Shown piece by piece: positions 35,357-46,570 of a stretch of 64,000 bases of DNA (position 1 is the stretch's first letter; every line of letters begins with the position of its first letter). The stretch is from Pontixanthobacter aestiaquae (GTDB taxonomy: Bacteria > Pseudomonadota > Alphaproteobacteria > Sphingomonadales > Sphingomonadaceae), in contig NZ_WTYZ01000001.1 of the NCBI RefSeq assembly GCF_009827455.1, forward strand, positions 1,311,001 through 1,375,000, given 5' to 3'. A model generated the notes under the pieces. It did not search any database and was not told where the DNA came from. It was given only the letters and a program-made list of their open reading frames with translations. The position numbers and the translations under genes are program-made.

Positions 35357-36837
35357 TGGATCTTGCAGCGCTTATATCGGCAGCGGGACTTGAAGTGGCT
35401 GGCGCTGAGAATGTCTCCGTCACTGGCTTTGCGATCGACAATCGCAAGGTCGCCCCCGGAACAGTCTTCGGCGCATTTCAAGGTGCGCGCGTGAACGGTG
35501 AAGATTTTATCCCGGCAGCCATCTCTGCCGGTGCTGCCGCAATTGTCGCAAAGCCAACTGCCAAGATTGAAGGCGCGATCCATATCGCCGCCGACGAACC
35601 GCGTCAGGCATTTGCCCGGCTCGCTGCGCAGTTTTTCAAACCGGCGCCTGAAGTCATCGTCGCAGTTACTGGCACCAATGGCAAAACCTCCACCGTCGAA
35701 ATGACTCGCCAAATTTGGCGTATGGCAGGCGAGCGGGCCGCATCTATCGGAACGCTCGGTGTGACTACACCAGACGAGAGTGTGTCTACCGGATTGACCA
35801 CTCCTGATATCGTCACGTTCCATTCGAATATGAGCGGATTGGCGCGCGAAGGCGTGACACATGTTGCCTACGAGGCATCGAGCCACGGACTCTCGCAATA
35901 CCGTAATGAGGGTCTGTCGGTTTCCGCCGCAGGCTTCACCAATTTCAGCCGCGATCACCTCGATTATCATAAGGACATGGAGGACTACTTTGCGGCCAAA
36001 ATGCGGCTGTTTGACGAAGTCGTGAATGATGATGCCACTGTTGTAGTCTGGACCGGAAATAGCGAGTGGACGGGCCGGGCGCTGGAGCATGCGCGGAAAC
36101 GGAACCTGCGCGTGTTCACCGTGGGTGAGCAAGGCGAGACTATTCGCCTTCTCACTCATACGTCAACACAATTGGGGCAAACGCTTGAGATTGAATATGA
36201 TGGTCAGACGCGAACCATCAATCTTCCACTGATCGGGGCCTATCAATCCGCGAACGCACTGGTAGCCGCTGGCCTTGCGCTGGCAACCGGTGGAAGCGCG
36301 AGCTCGGTGTTTGATGCAGTCGCGCGTTTGCAGCCCGTTCGCGGACGTTTGGAGCGCGCGGTGATTACGCAGGCAGGCGCCCCAGTCTATATCGACTACG
36401 CCCATACGCCTGACGCACTTGAATCCGCCATCGAGGCGCTTCGTCCGCACGTGAAAGGCCGCCTTATCGCAGTGTTCGGCGCGGGCGGTGATCGGGATCA
36501 AGGCAAGCGCGCAGAAATGGGGCGTGTAGCCGCCGAGAACGCCGATCTCGCGATTGTGACCGACGACAACCCGCGCGGTGAAAATGCCGCTGCGATCCGC
36601 AGTGAAGTGATGGCTGGCGGCGCAGGCATGCGCGAAATCGGCGACCGCCGCGAAGCAATTGCTGCTGCGATTGCCGAGGCAGGCCGCGACGACATCGTGT
36701 TGATCGCGGGTAAGGGGCATGAACAAGGCCAGATTATCGGTTCAGGAGAGAACATGCGGGTATTGCCGTTTGATGACGTGACTGTCGCGCGAGAATGCGC
36801 AGCGCCGCAAAATCTGGGTCAAGGAGCAGGAACATGA
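35356..36837 (+). CDS. murE: UDP-MurNAc-tripeptide synthetase MurE
   Basis: 493 residues. ATP loop GTNGKTSTVEM, YEASSHGL motif, and DNPRGENAAAI, the DNPR loop selecting meso-diaminopimelate in Gram-negative MurE. It adds the third residue of the stem peptide in the cytoplasm. Overlaps murF by four bases (ATGA). Confidence 0.97.
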   Translation: MDLAALISAAGLEVAGAENVSVTGFAIDNRKVAPGTVFGAFQGARVNGEDFIPAAISAGAAAIVAKPTAKIEGAIHIAADEPRQAFARLAAQFFKPAPEVIVAVTGTNGKTSTVEMTRQIWRMAGERAASIGTLGVTTPDESVSTGLTTPDIVTFHSNMSGLAREGVTHVAYEASSHGLSQYRNEGLSVSAAGFTNFSRDHLDYHKDMEDYFAAKMRLFDEVVNDDATVVVWTGNSEWTGRALEHARKRNLRVFTVGEQGETIRLLTHTSTQLGQTLEIEYDGQTRTINLPLIGAYQSANALVAAGLALATGGSASSVFDAVARLQPVRGRLERAVITQAGAPVYIDYAHTPDALESAIEALRPHVKGRLIAVFGAGGDRDQGKRAEMGRVAAENADLAIVTDDNPRGENAAAIRSEVMAGGAGMREIGDRREAIAAAIAEAGRDDIVLIAGKGHEQGQIIGSGENMRVLPFDDVTVARECAAPQNLGQGAGT

Positions 36838-38288
36838 ATGCCTTGAAGGCTCTTCGTTCCTGGCCGGTGCATAAGCGTGACTCGTTGCCATTGGCGTTAT
36901 GGAGCGCGGCCGAAATTGCAGATGCTATTGGTGGGACGGCCAGCGGAGAATTCCAGGTATCTGGTGTCGAAATAGACTCGCGCGATGTCCGCTCGGGTGA
37001 TCTGTTCTTTGCGCTCAAGGGCGAGGCGATGGACGGGCACCTGTTCCTTGACAAAGCCTTTGCCAATGGCGCGACTGCTGCGGTCGTCGACCGTCCCGTA
37101 GACCACCCGCATATTCTGGTGGCGGATACCAACTCTGCGCTTGAAGCATTGGCCGCAGCATCGCGTGATCGTTCGACTGCAATTCGCATTGGTGTAACCG
37201 GCTCGGTTGGCAAAACGGGCGTGAAGGAAGCGATTTTCAATGCGCTCGACCGCGCCAGTCGCGGCGCCACGCATCGCTCGGTCCGCAGCTATAACAACCA
37301 TGTCGGCGTCCCGCTAAGCTTGGCGAGGATGCCGGTTCGCAGCCACTATGGCGTGTTCGAAATGGGAATGAACCATGCGGGAGAGATTTCCGGTCTAACC
37401 GCTCAAGTGAAACCGCATGTTGCGGTTATCACCACCATTGCACCTGCGCATATCGAGAACTTGGGTAGTATCGAGGCAATCGCGGCGGCGAAGGCAGAGA
37501 TTTTCGAGGCTGTAATGCCCGGCGGTACGGCGGTTATACCCGCCGATATTCCGCAATTCGAACAGTTGCGCGATGCCGCCAAGGCGCAAGGCGTCAAAAT
37601 TGTTTCCTTCGGCGCGAGCGAGCGGGCTGACGTGCGATTGTTAGACGCAATTCCTGTCGCCAATGGCGGTTCACTCATCACTGCCGATATGGGCGAGGAA
37701 CGCGTGTGCTTCTCGGTCGCAGAACCGGGTGAGCACTGGATCAGCAACGCGCTGTGCGTCATGGCTACGGTGCGCGCCGCGCGCGGTGATTTGGGAGCTG
37801 CGGGTCTGGCACTCGCCGAAATGGGCGGTTTGAAGGGACGCGGTGCGCGCCTCGATATCGCTGCGATCAGCGGAAAAGCGCTGATGATAGACGAAAGTTA
37901 CAACGCCAATCCCGCGTCGATGCGCGCGACTTTGCGGCAGCTCGGGCAAACACCCGCCACGCGCCGCGTTGCAGTCCTCGGTTCGATGAAAGAGCTGGGC
38001 GACTTCGCGCCGCGTTTCCACGCGCAGTTGGCAGAGCCTTTGGCCGAAGCCAACGTCGATTTCGCTGTGCTGGTTGGGGAAGAGATGACAGCCCTTGTTC
38101 AGGACTTGGGGAAAGGCGCTGGCGGGGCGCTTGCGGGCGGACTCAGCTTCGCGCATTGCGATGGTCCTGCAGAGGCAATTTCCGCCTTGGAAGAGTTCGG
38201 CATCACAACCGGTGACGCCATTCTTGTCAAAGGGTCTAATTCGGTTGGCCTCGGCAGACTGGTCGCACATTTCGCGGCCAGAAATTGA
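36834..38288 (+). CDS. murF: UDP-MurNAc-pentapeptide synthetase MurF
   Basis: 484 residues from ATG 36834, with AAGGAGCAGG just upstream. ATP loop GSVGKTGVKE, motif NNHVGVPLSLARM, and DESYNANPASM. It joins D-Ala-D-Ala to the tripeptide. It is followed by the only gap of the mraZ-ftsA chain, 23 bases, which carries GGGGAGGG for mraY. Confidence 0.96.
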   Translation: MNALKALRSWPVHKRDSLPLALWSAAEIADAIGGTASGEFQVSGVEIDSRDVRSGDLFFALKGEAMDGHLFLDKAFANGATAAVVDRPVDHPHILVADTNSALEALAAASRDRSTAIRIGVTGSVGKTGVKEAIFNALDRASRGATHRSVRSYNNHVGVPLSLARMPVRSHYGVFEMGMNHAGEISGLTAQVKPHVAVITTIAPAHIENLGSIEAIAAAKAEIFEAVMPGGTAVIPADIPQFEQLRDAAKAQGVKIVSFGASERADVRLLDAIPVANGGSLITADMGEERVCFSVAEPGEHWISNALCVMATVRAARGDLGAAGLALAEMGGLKGRGARLDIAAISGKALMIDESYNANPASMRATLRQLGQTPATRRVAVLGSMKELGDFAPRFHAQLAEPLAEANVDFAVLVGEEMTALVQDLGKGAGGALAGGLSFAHCDGPAEAISALEEFGITTGDAILVKGSNSVGLGRLVAHFAARN

Positions 38289-38311
38289 ATTGGGGAGGGC
38301 GAAAAGCCTGA

Positions 38312-39382
38312 ATGCTCTATTTGATCGCCGAGTGGCTGAATTTTGAAGGGGTTTTCAACCTCATCCGTTACCAGACCTTCCGGTCCGGTGCGACACTCAT
38401 CACCGCTCTAATTATTGGCCTGATTATCGGCCCACGCTTCATCAACATGCTACGCGTCCGCCAAGGCAAGGGCCAACCGATCCGTGCCGACGGCCCGCAA
38501 TCGCATCAGGCCAAAGTAGGTACCCCAACGATGGGCGGACTGATGATCCTGATCGCGTTGGTGCTGTCGATGCTGCTATGGATGGATTTGCGCAATCCGT
38601 TTGTATGGGCCTGTTTGGGCGTGACGGTTGGCTTCGGCCTGATTGGTTTCCTCGACGATTATGACAAAGTGACCAAGGCCAGCCACAAAGGTGTCTCGGG
38701 CAAAGTGCGCCTGCTCATGGAATTCATCGTAGCAGGCATTGCTTCATGGCTTATCGTGAGCCAGATCAATACCAATCTTTACGTCCCGTTCTTGTCCGAC
38801 GTATCGATCCCGCTCGGCCCGTTTTACTATGTGTTTGCAGCAACAGTTATTGTTGGTTTCGGTAATGCCGTTAATCTGACTGACGGGTTGGATGGCCTCG
38901 CAACGATGCCGGTTATTATCGCTGCAGGAACTCTGGCCATAATTGCCTATCTGGTCGGGCGCGCCGACTTCTCAGAATATCTCGGTATCCCGCATGTTCC
39001 GGGTGCCGGTGAATTAGCGATTCTGTGCGCGGCGATCATGGGCGGCGGTCTTGCCTTCCTATGGTTCAACGCGCCGCCAGCGGCGGTCTTTATGGGCGAC
39101 ACCGGCAGCTTGGCTTTAGGCGGTGCGCTGGGCGCGATTGCCGTTGCCAGCCATCACGAAATCGTTCTGCTGATTATCGGCGGACTATTCGTGGCAGAGA
39201 CCGCTTCGGTTATCATCCAGGTCTTCTGGTTTAAGCGCACCGGCAAGCGGATTTTCCGCATGGCGCCGATCCACCACCATTTCGAACAGAAGGGCTGGGC
39301 GGAATCGACCGTGGTTATCCGCTTCTGGATTATCTCCATCGTTCTCGCACTTGCAGGGTTGGCTACGCTGAAAATCAGATGA
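38312..39382 (+). CDS. mraY: Phospho-MurNAc-pentapeptide transferase MraY
   Basis: 356 residues, about ten membrane segments. Catalytic Asp motifs FLDDYDK and [13 protein letters not shown], and the HHHFE loop are intact. It moves phospho-MurNAc-pentapeptide to undecaprenyl phosphate to make lipid I in the inner membrane. Overlaps murD by four bases. Confidence 0.97.
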   Translation: MLYLIAEWLNFEGVFNLIRYQTFRSGATLITALIIGLIIGPRFINMLRVRQGKGQPIRADGPQSHQAKVGTPTMGGLMILIALVLSMLLWMDLRNPFVWACLGVTVGFGLIGFLDDYDKVTKASHKGVSGKVRLLMEFIVAGIASWLIVSQINTNLYVPFLSDVSIPLGPFYYVFAATVIVGFGNAVNLTDGLDGLATMPVIIAAGTLAIIAYLVGRADFSEYLGIPHVPGAGELAILCAAIMGGGLAFLWFNAPPAAVFMGDTGSLALGGALGAIAVASHHEIVLLIIGGLFVAETASVIIQVFWFKRTGKRIFRMAPIHHHFEQKGWAESTVVIRFWIISIVLALAGLATLKIR

Positions 39383-40713
39383 TCACTTCTCCCGTCTTTA
39401 ACGGCAAGCGCTATGCCATTCTCGGCCTCGCGCGATCGGGCCTTGCGGCGGCAGAAGCGCTGCTTGCAAGCGGGGCGCAGATCACCGCGTGGGACCGGCA
39501 GGATGTGGCGCGTGACAAGCTTGCCGGCAGGGCAGACATTGCTGATCCGCTGGAAATCGACCTCACCGGATTTGACGGTGTGGTCGTTTCGCCCGGCGTG
39601 CCGCTTAACACGCATCCTATTTCAGAGCATGCCGCGAAGTTCGGCGTACCTATCATTGGCGATATTGAACTGTTCGCGTTGGCGCGGGGCAATCTGCCGT
39701 CGCACAAGGTTGTCGGAATTACCGGCACCAATGGCAAATCGACAACGACGGCTCTGGTTACTCATATTCTCGAACAGGCCGGCATCCCTTCGCGCATGGG
39801 CGGGAATATCGGTGTGCCGATCCTGGGCGAGGAGCCGCTACCGGAAGGCGGTGTCTATGTCCTCGAACTGTCCAGCTATCAAATCGATCTGACCCGCTCA
39901 CTGGCATGTGAAGCGGCGGCACTGCTCAATATCACACCAGATCATCTCGATCGCTATGACGGTTTCGAAAGCTATGCTTTCGCCAAAGGGCGATTGTTCG
40001 CAATGCAAGGTGCGGGACAATTCGCAGTATTCGGATGCGCTGATGCGCCGACTAGCGCAGTCAAAGCGGCCGAGGCCGCACGCCGCGCAGATGGCCGTGT
40101 CAAATGCGTCGACAAGGTTTCGCTGAAAGGCATTCAGGATCGCGCGCCGGCGTTGCAAGGGCCGCATAATCTTGAGAATATTGCCGCTGCCGTTGCGCTG
40201 GTTGAAGAGCTTGGCGTCACATCGGACCAGTGGCACGCGGCGCTCGAAAGCTTTACGGGCTTGCCGCACCGGATGGAAGTCATCCGCGAGCATCGAGGTG
40301 TGCTGTTTATCAATGATAGCAAGGCGACCAATCAGGCGTCGGCCGCGCCTGCCCTCGCTGCCTTTCCACCTGCAGCCAATCCCCGCATTCATTGGATCGT
40401 TGGCGGTCTCGCGAAAGAAGACGGCCTGGGCGAATGCGCTGACCAATTGGGCAATGTCGCAGCTGCCTACACCATCGGTGAGGCCGGGCCGCGCTTCGAA
40501 GAATTGCTGCAGGGGAAAGTTCCTGTCCGCAATTGCGAATTGCTATGCGACGCGACACGGCGCGCGGTCGAAGCGGCCAAGCCGGGCGACATCATTTTGC
40601 TCTCGCCTGCCTGTGCCAGTTTCGACCAGTTCCGCGACTACGAACGACGCGGCGAGCATTTCCGCCAGATCGTCGACATGCTGACCGATGACGGGGGAGA
40701 TGCCGCGGCATGA
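39379..40713 (+). CDS. murD: UDP-MurNAc-L-alanine:D-glutamate ligase MurD
   Basis: 444 residues. Rossmann start [16 protein letters not shown] loop [22 protein letters not shown] and the DSKATN substrate motif. It adds D-glutamate to UDP-MurNAc-Ala. Coupled on both sides by four-base overlaps. Confidence 0.96.
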   Translation: MITSPVFNGKRYAILGLARSGLAAAEALLASGAQITAWDRQDVARDKLAGRADIADPLEIDLTGFDGVVVSPGVPLNTHPISEHAAKFGVPIIGDIELFALARGNLPSHKVVGITGTNGKSTTTALVTHILEQAGIPSRMGGNIGVPILGEEPLPEGGVYVLELSSYQIDLTRSLACEAAALLNITPDHLDRYDGFESYAFAKGRLFAMQGAGQFAVFGCADAPTSAVKAAEAARRADGRVKCVDKVSLKGIQDRAPALQGPHNLENIAAAVALVEELGVTSDQWHAALESFTGLPHRMEVIREHRGVLFINDSKATNQASAAPALAAFPPAANPRIHWIVGGLAKEDGLGECADQLGNVAAAYTIGEAGPRFEELLQGKVPVRNCELLCDATRRAVEAAKPGDIILLSPACASFDQFRDYERRGEHFRQIVDMLTDDGGDAAA

Positions 40714-41936
40714 ATACCACTCAACCCTATGTCCCGCGTATCGGAGAGCGAATGGCATCGTCCGAGCGTTTCCAAAGTTCGAAGCGGGCAGAACTCAAAA
40801 TCTGGTGGCGCGAGATTGATCGCGTGCTGCTGTTCCTGATCCTTTTATTGATGGCGTTTGGGACGGCTGCGGTTGCGGCGGCATCGCCAGCGAGTGCGCG
40901 GCGACTATCAACCATTGATGTGACGCTACCCGATTTGTATTTCTATTGGGCACATTTGAAGTGGCAGTTCCTCGGCATTGTGACACTGATCGGCGCGTCG
41001 ATGTTGTCTCGTGACAATGCGCGGCGGCTTGGTGTGCTGGTGGCTGCGGGGGCGCTGTTCTTGCTGATCTTGGTTCCCGTGCTCGGCTACGAAGTGAACG
41101 GGGCCAAGCGCTGGATCAACCTGGGTATGCGTTTCCAGCCATCCGAGTTTTTGAAGCCGGGTTTCGCGGTTGCATTGGCGTGGATTTTGTCGTGGCGCTT
41201 GCGTGATCCGAACCTGCCGGTGCTCGCTATCGTCAGCGGGCTGATGGGCTTCGTCGGCGTGCTGCTGATGCTGCAGCCGAATTTGGGTGCTACGTTGCTG
41301 TTCGGCGGAGTGTGGTTTGTGCTTGTGCTGCTTTCAGGCGTTTCAATCCAGCGCATTGGCGCCCTTATCGGCGCCGGTGTGGCGGCCTTTACCGCGACCT
41401 ATTTTCTCTACGACAATGCCCGGAACCGGATCGATGCATTTCTTGGTGGTGGGACGGCGTTTGACCAGGTCGATCTGGCGCAGCGGACATTGCTAGCGGG
41501 CGGCTGGACTGGCAGCGGGCTATGGCTCGGTGTGCGCAAACTTAATCTGCCGGAGGCGCATACGGATTATATCTTCTCTGTCATCGGCGAAGAGTTCGGC
41601 CTGATCGTGTGCGCGCTGGTGGTCATCCTCTACCTCGCGATTATTGCGCGGGTGCTGGTGCGCCTTGCGGATGAGGAAAACCTGTTTGCGCTCCTAGCCG
41701 GGGCAGGGTTGGTCACGCAGATCGTCGGGCAGGCATTCATCAATATTTTGGTCAATCTGCAGCTGTTTCCGTCCAAGGGTATGACGCTGCCCTTGGTGTC
41801 CTACGGCGGTTCGTCGACCATTGCGGTCTGTCTTACAGTCGGCCTATTGTTGGCGATTACGCGCAGAAACCCGTTCTTGACCCGCGAGACCCCGGGGCTG
41901 CGCAAGATTTTGCCGGTAAAGGAAACCCGCACATGA
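40710..41936 (+). CDS. ftsW: Septal peptidoglycan glycosyltransferase FtsW (SEDS)
   Basis: 408 residues, about ten membrane segments. SEDS family motifs: GAKRWINLGMRFQPSEFLKP, GEEFGLIV and the C-terminal LPLVSYGGSSTIAVC. It polymerises glycan strands from lipid II at the septum with FtsI. The polar N-terminal extension (about 45 residues) lies in the cytoplasm. Confidence 0.96.
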   Translation: MNTTQPYVPRIGERMASSERFQSSKRAELKIWWREIDRVLLFLILLLMAFGTAAVAAASPASARRLSTIDVTLPDLYFYWAHLKWQFLGIVTLIGASMLSRDNARRLGVLVAAGALFLLILVPVLGYEVNGAKRWINLGMRFQPSEFLKPGFAVALAWILSWRLRDPNLPVLAIVSGLMGFVGVLLMLQPNLGATLLFGGVWFVLVLLSGVSIQRIGALIGAGVAAFTATYFLYDNARNRIDAFLGGGTAFDQVDLAQRTLLAGGWTGSGLWLGVRKLNLPEAHTDYIFSVIGEEFGLIVCALVVILYLAIIARVLVRLADEENLFALLAGAGLVTQIVGQAFINILVNLQLFPSKGMTLPLVSYGGSSTIAVCLTVGLLLAITRRNPFLTRETPGLRKILPVKETRT

Positions 41937-43207
41937 GCGGCGCGAACAAACATTATGTCTTGGCAGCAGGCGGTACAGGCGGGCATCTGATCCCCGCTTT
42001 TGCGCTCGCAACCGAGTTGGAGCGGCGAGGCCATCATGTCGCGCTGATCACGGATGAGCGCGGCGCGAATATTCCGGGTAAGCCGGACTTTTTGCCAGCG
42101 CATGTCCTGCCAGCAGGCCGGTTCGGCAAGAACCCGCTCAATTGGATCAAGGGCTTTCGCGCAGTCATGGAAGGTCGCAAGATGGCGCTGCGGCTGTTCG
42201 AAAGTTTCGGGCCAAGCGCTGTGATCGGCTTTGGCGGCTATCCTGCATTGCCGGCCTTGCTAGCATCCACCTCGGCGGAAATTCCAAGTCTGGTGCACGA
42301 GCAGAATGCCGTGCTTGGCAGAGTGAACCGTCTGCTCGCAGGCCGCGTACAAGCGATTGCTACCGCCTATCCGGAAATCAAGCGCCTCAAGGACAAGTAC
42401 TCTGGCAAAGTCCATCTGGTCGGAAATCCCGTGCGGCCCGAAGTTTTGCAATTGCGCGATGAACCATTCCCCGCCTTCACCGAGGACGGACTGCTTCGCA
42501 TTCTTGTGATCGGCGGAAGTCAGGGCGCGCGTATCCTGTCCGAAGTCATTCCCGATGCGCTGTCGATGTTGCAGCCTGCGCTGCGCTCGCGCTTGCAGGT
42601 TACGCAGCAATGCCGCCCGGAAGACCTCGACGCGGTACGCGAAAAGTACAAGCAATATGATATCCCGGCCGAGCTGGGGACATATTTTGAAGATATGGCG
42701 GCGCGTCTCGCGGATGCGCATCTGTTTATTGGTCGTGCCGGAGCGTCTTCAATTGCAGAGCTTACTGCGGCTGGTCGTCCCGCGATCCTGCTCCCGCTTC
42801 CTATCGCCACGGATGACCATCAAACCGCTAACACCCTTGAGATGACCAGGTCAGGAGGAGCGCGGGCCATTCGTCAACCAATGATGACGGTCAAGAATCC
42901 CGACGATTATGGCGAGACCAAGGGTAATAAGATCCGGGTTGCCCAGGCGGATATACTGCAGAGGCTCGCGAAAGATATCTGCAAGCAAATCCAAGCATTG
43001 GCCCAGCGTCCGGAAACGCTCGCAACCGCTGCTCACGCGGCATGGAATTGCGGGCGGCCCGACGCTGTGAAGGATCTCGCTGATTTGATGGAGAGCTTTG
43101 GCGGCGCGGATATGATGGACGTCATCCGCGTTGGCGCGGACAAGACAAGCGGTGCCAAGCAAACAGCGCATGTTCCTACCGGCGCAACCAAGGATGTGGC
43201 AGAATGA
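41933..43207 (+). CDS. murG: Undecaprenyldiphospho-MurNAc-pentapeptide GlcNAc transferase MurG (with insertion)
   Basis: 424 residues, longer than the usual 350-390. N-terminal [10 protein letters not shown] and C-terminal [11 protein letters not shown] with TDDHQTAN are conserved. MurG makes lipid II on the inner face of the membrane. Between ARAIRQP and CKQIQALAQ (about residues 317-348) there is a polar stretch with [16 protein letters not shown] where family members normally have a short loop and helix start. The C-terminal tail beyond ESFGG is also long. Confidence 0.94.
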   Translation: MSGANKHYVLAAGGTGGHLIPAFALATELERRGHHVALITDERGANIPGKPDFLPAHVLPAGRFGKNPLNWIKGFRAVMEGRKMALRLFESFGPSAVIGFGGYPALPALLASTSAEIPSLVHEQNAVLGRVNRLLAGRVQAIATAYPEIKRLKDKYSGKVHLVGNPVRPEVLQLRDEPFPAFTEDGLLRILVIGGSQGARILSEVIPDALSMLQPALRSRLQVTQQCRPEDLDAVREKYKQYDIPAELGTYFEDMAARLADAHLFIGRAGASSIAELTAAGRPAILLPLPIATDDHQTANTLEMTRSGGARAIRQPMMTVKNPDDYGETKGNKIRVAQADILQRLAKDICKQIQALAQRPETLATAAHAAWNCGRPDAVKDLADLMESFGGADMMDVIRVGADKTSGAKQTAHVPTGATKDVAE

Positions 43208-44622
43208 AGGGCGTTGGCACTGACATAGGCGTGATCCATTTCGTCGGCATTGGCGGCATTGGCATGTCGGGCATCGCCGAGGTGATGCACAATCTTGGCT
43301 ACACGGTGCAGGGCAGCGACATGGCGGAAGGGCCGAGCGTTCTGCGCTTGCGCGAACGCGGCATCGCGGTCGCCATCGGGCATGAGAAAGAGCATGTAGA
43401 AGGTGCGGCGGTAGTCGTGATTTCGACCGCCGTGAAGCGGACGAACCCTGAAGTCGCGCACGCTCTTGAAAACCGGATTCCGGTCGTTCGCAGGGCGGAA
43501 ATGCTTGCCGAGCTGATGCGGCTGAAAAGCACGATTGCGGTCGCCGGGACGCACGGCAAAACCACCACTACCAGCATGATTGCGGCCTTGCTCGATAGCG
43601 GGAATGTCGATCCGACCGTGATCAATGGCGGGATTATCGAGCAATATGGTTCAAATGCGCGGCTGGGCGACAGCGACTGGATGGTTGTCGAGGCCGATGA
43701 GAGCGATGGCAGCTTCCTACGGCTGGATGGCACGCTTGCCGTCGTCACCAATATCGATCCCGAGCATCTCGATCATTATGGCGATTTCGACGGTGTGAAG
43801 GACGCATTTGTCGAGTTTATTCATAACGTTCCGTTCTATGGTGCAGCGATCCTGTGCATCGACCACCCTGAAGTTCAGGCAGTGGTCGGCAAAGTCCGCG
43901 ATCGGCGTGTGGTTACCTACGGCTTCTCGCTCCAAGCTGACATTTGCGGCGTGAATGTGCGGCCTGTCGACGGCGGCAATGTGTTCGACGTGGTTGTCCG
44001 TCAACGCGGTGAGCAAGATCGCCGGATCGAAGGCGTGAAACTACCGATGCCGGGCCGCCACAATGTCCAAAATGCGCTCGCCGCGATCGCAGTCGCCATT
44101 GAGATGGGGTGCGACGATGATGTGATCGTTGGCGGCTTCAGTGAATTTGGCGGGGTCCGCCGCCGCTTCACCAAAGTCGGCAATGTCGCGGGTGCAACGA
44201 TCATTGATGATTACGCGCACCATCCGGTTGAGATTAAAGCGGTGCTCGGTGCCGCGCGCGAAAGCGTTACTGCGGGCTCTGGAGGCCGAGTCATCGCGGT
44301 CATGCAGCCGCACCGCTATACACGTCTCAACGATCTGATGGATGATTTCCAAAGCTGCTTTAACGATGCGGATCAAGTCTATGTGACGCCCGTCTATGAA
44401 GCGGGTGAAGACCCTATTGAGGGCGTGAATTCGAACTCGCTTGTAGAAGGGCTTAAATCGCTCGGGCATCGTTCCGCTGCGACCGTTGCTGACCAAGGTG
44501 AACTTGCCAAGACCCTCGCTGCGGAAGTGGGTGCGGGCGATCTGGTTGTTTGCCTCGGCGCGGGTGATATCACCAAATGGGCAGCCGGTCTGGCCGACGC
44601 GGTGGAGGCGGCGCGCCAATGA
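43204..44622 (+). CDS. murC: UDP-MurNAc:L-alanine ligase MurC
   Basis: 472 residues. N-terminal [18 protein letters not shown] loop [21 protein letters not shown] and [10 protein letters not shown]. It starts the peptide stem by adding L-alanine. Four-base overlaps on both sides keep it in the coupled series. Confidence 0.97.
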   Translation: MKGVGTDIGVIHFVGIGGIGMSGIAEVMHNLGYTVQGSDMAEGPSVLRLRERGIAVAIGHEKEHVEGAAVVVISTAVKRTNPEVAHALENRIPVVRRAEMLAELMRLKSTIAVAGTHGKTTTTSMIAALLDSGNVDPTVINGGIIEQYGSNARLGDSDWMVVEADESDGSFLRLDGTLAVVTNIDPEHLDHYGDFDGVKDAFVEFIHNVPFYGAAILCIDHPEVQAVVGKVRDRRVVTYGFSLQADICGVNVRPVDGGNVFDVVVRQRGEQDRRIEGVKLPMPGRHNVQNALAAIAVAIEMGCDDDVIVGGFSEFGGVRRRFTKVGNVAGATIIDDYAHHPVEIKAVLGAARESVTAGSGGRVIAVMQPHRYTRLNDLMDDFQSCFNDADQVYVTPVYEAGEDPIEGVNSNSLVEGLKSLGHRSAATVADQGELAKTLAAEVGAGDLVVCLGAGDITKWAAGLADAVEAARQ

Positions 44623-45590
44623 ACTTTCGGCAGCATAACGACTGGGCAATGAATGATCGCGGCGGCGCGCCTTCTTCGGAGGTTGAAGGGGCTGTTTCTG
44701 CGCCAGTGCCGATCGAGGGTATTCGCGGCAAACTGACGGCCGATGCGCCTTTGGCAAAGCTGGTCTGGTTCAAGGCTGGCGGCCACGCGGATTGGCTGTT
44801 CGAGCCTGCCGATCTGGATGATTTGACGGAATTTCTCGCGCGTTTGGATGGTCAACTGCCGGTAATGGCCTTGGGCCTCGGCTCCAATATGATTGTTCGC
44901 GATGGCGGCGTGCCCGGCATAGTGATCCGCCTCGGCAAACCGTTCTCCAAAGCAGAGGCTTTGGACGATTGCATCCTGTCATGTGGTGGCGGAGCGAGCG
45001 GTATCTTAGTGTCGTCCACCGCGCGCGATGCGGGTGTGGCGGGTCTGGAATTTCTGCGCGGTATCCCCGGCACGGTCGGCGGGTTCGTGCGGATGAATGG
45101 CGGCGCCTATGGCCGCGAAGTGTCCGATATTCTGATCGATTGCGATGTGATCCTGCCGGGCGGCGAGTTGGTCACGCTGCCTGCTGCTGATCTGCAATAC
45201 ACCTATCGCCACTCTGCTCTGCCCGATGGGGCGGTAGTCGTATCGGCGCGTTTCCAAGGTACACCCGGTGACCCTAAAGAGATCGGCACGGAAATGGACC
45301 GGATTGCCGAAGCCCGCGAAAACTCGCAGCCGCTGCGAACCAAGACCGGAGGCTCGACGTTCAAGAATCCGGACGGCCAAAAGGCTTGGCAATTGGTCGA
45401 TGAAGCCGGTTGTCGCGGATTGATGATGGGCGGCGCGCAAGTGAGCGAGAAACATACCAATTTTATGATCAACACCGGCGACGCGACCAGCGCTGACATT
45501 GAAGGGCTCGGTGAAGAAGTTCGCCGCCGCGTCTATGCGCATTGTGGGGTGGAGCTTGAATGGGAAATTCAGCGGGTGGGCCGGGCATGA
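44619..45590 (+). CDS. murB: UDP-N-acetylenolpyruvoylglucosamine reductase MurB
   Basis: 323 residues from ATG 44619, which overlaps the murC stop by four bases. FAD-binding PALGLGSN-type motif ([15 protein letters not shown]), [18 protein letters not shown], and the catalytic Ser in GGSTFKNP mark a MurB of the alphaproteobacterial type. It forms UDP-MurNAc. About 30 residues precede the conserved start ([11 protein letters not shown]) and are not conserved. Confidence 0.94.
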   Translation: MNFRQHNDWAMNDRGGAPSSEVEGAVSAPVPIEGIRGKLTADAPLAKLVWFKAGGHADWLFEPADLDDLTEFLARLDGQLPVMALGLGSNMIVRDGGVPGIVIRLGKPFSKAEALDDCILSCGGGASGILVSSTARDAGVAGLEFLRGIPGTVGGFVRMNGGAYGREVSDILIDCDVILPGGELVTLPAADLQYTYRHSALPDGAVVVSARFQGTPGDPKEIGTEMDRIAEARENSQPLRTKTGGSTFKNPDGQKAWQLVDEAGCRGLMMGGAQVSEKHTNFMINTGDATSADIEGLGEEVRRRVYAHCGVELEWEIQRVGRA

Positions 45591-46570
45591 CTCTTGCTAA
45601 ACTCCATATCGTAGTCTTGATGGGTGGTTGGGCGAATGAACGCTCGGTTTCGCTCATGTCGGGCAATGGAATTGCCGATGCTCTTGAAGAGCGCGGCCAT
45701 ACAGTTACGCGGATCGATATGGACCGGCAGGTTGCCGCGCGCATCGTTGAGGCTGCGCCCGATGTCGTGTTCAATGCGCTGCATGGCGTTCCCGGTGAAG
45801 ACGGTACTGTGCAGGGTATGCTCGATCTGATGGGTATTCCTTACACGCATTCGGGTCTCGCGACCTCGGTAATCGCGATTGATAAAGAGCTGACCAAGCA
45901 AGCCTTGGTCCCTGCCGGTATTCCCATGCCGGGTGGGCGTATCGTGCGGAGTGAAGATCTGTATGAGGGCGATCCTCTGCCGCGCCCCTATGTGCTGAAG
46001 CCGGTCAATGAAGGATCATCGGTTGGCGTTGCCATAGTCACTGATGAAAGCAACTATGGAAAGCCGATCCAGCGTGATGCGGTCGGCCCATGGCAGCAAT
46101 TCGACAGCCTGCTCGCCGAACCCTTCATCAAGGGCCGCGAACTGACCACTGCGGTGATCGACAGCGAAAATGGCCCCCGGGCGCTGACCGTGACCGAACT
46201 CGTGCCCAAATCCGGCTTCTACGATTTCGAGGCGAAATATACTGACGGGATGACCGACCATATTTGTCCCGCCGATATTCCGGATAATATCATGGCCTTG
46301 TGCCTCGATTATGCGGTTGGTGCGCATAAGGTTCTCGGATGTAAGGGCACCAGCCGCACTGATTTTCGCTGGGATGATGAACAGGGCGAACAGGGCCTGT
46401 TTATCCTCGAAACCAATACCCAGCCCGGCATGACGCCGCTTAGCCTTGTGCCCGAGCAGGCCAAATATTGCGGGATGGATTACGGCGATCTGGTGGAAGC
46501 CATTGTCGCCGAAGCGCTTCGGGTGGCCGAAGAAAAGAAAACCAAAGGAAACGCCCATGGCGACAGTTAA
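45587..46570 (+). CDS. ddl: D-alanine--D-alanine ligase
   Basis: 327 residues from ATG 45587, overlapping murB by four bases. ATP-grasp enzyme with MGGWANERSVSLMSG, HGVPGEDGTVQG, KPVNEGSSVGV and the C-terminal ETNTQPGMTPLSL. It makes the dipeptide used by MurF. Its 3' end overlaps the ftsQ start by 14 bases. Confidence 0.96.
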   Translation: MTLAKLHIVVLMGGWANERSVSLMSGNGIADALEERGHTVTRIDMDRQVAARIVEAAPDVVFNALHGVPGEDGTVQGMLDLMGIPYTHSGLATSVIAIDKELTKQALVPAGIPMPGGRIVRSEDLYEGDPLPRPYVLKPVNEGSSVGVAIVTDESNYGKPIQRDAVGPWQQFDSLLAEPFIKGRELTTAVIDSENGPRALTVTELVPKSGFYDFEAKYTDGMTDHICPADIPDNIMALCLDYAVGAHKVLGCKGTSRTDFRWDDEQGEQGLFILETNTQPGMTPLSLVPEQAKYCGMDYGDLVEAIVAEALRVAEEKKTKGNAHGDS

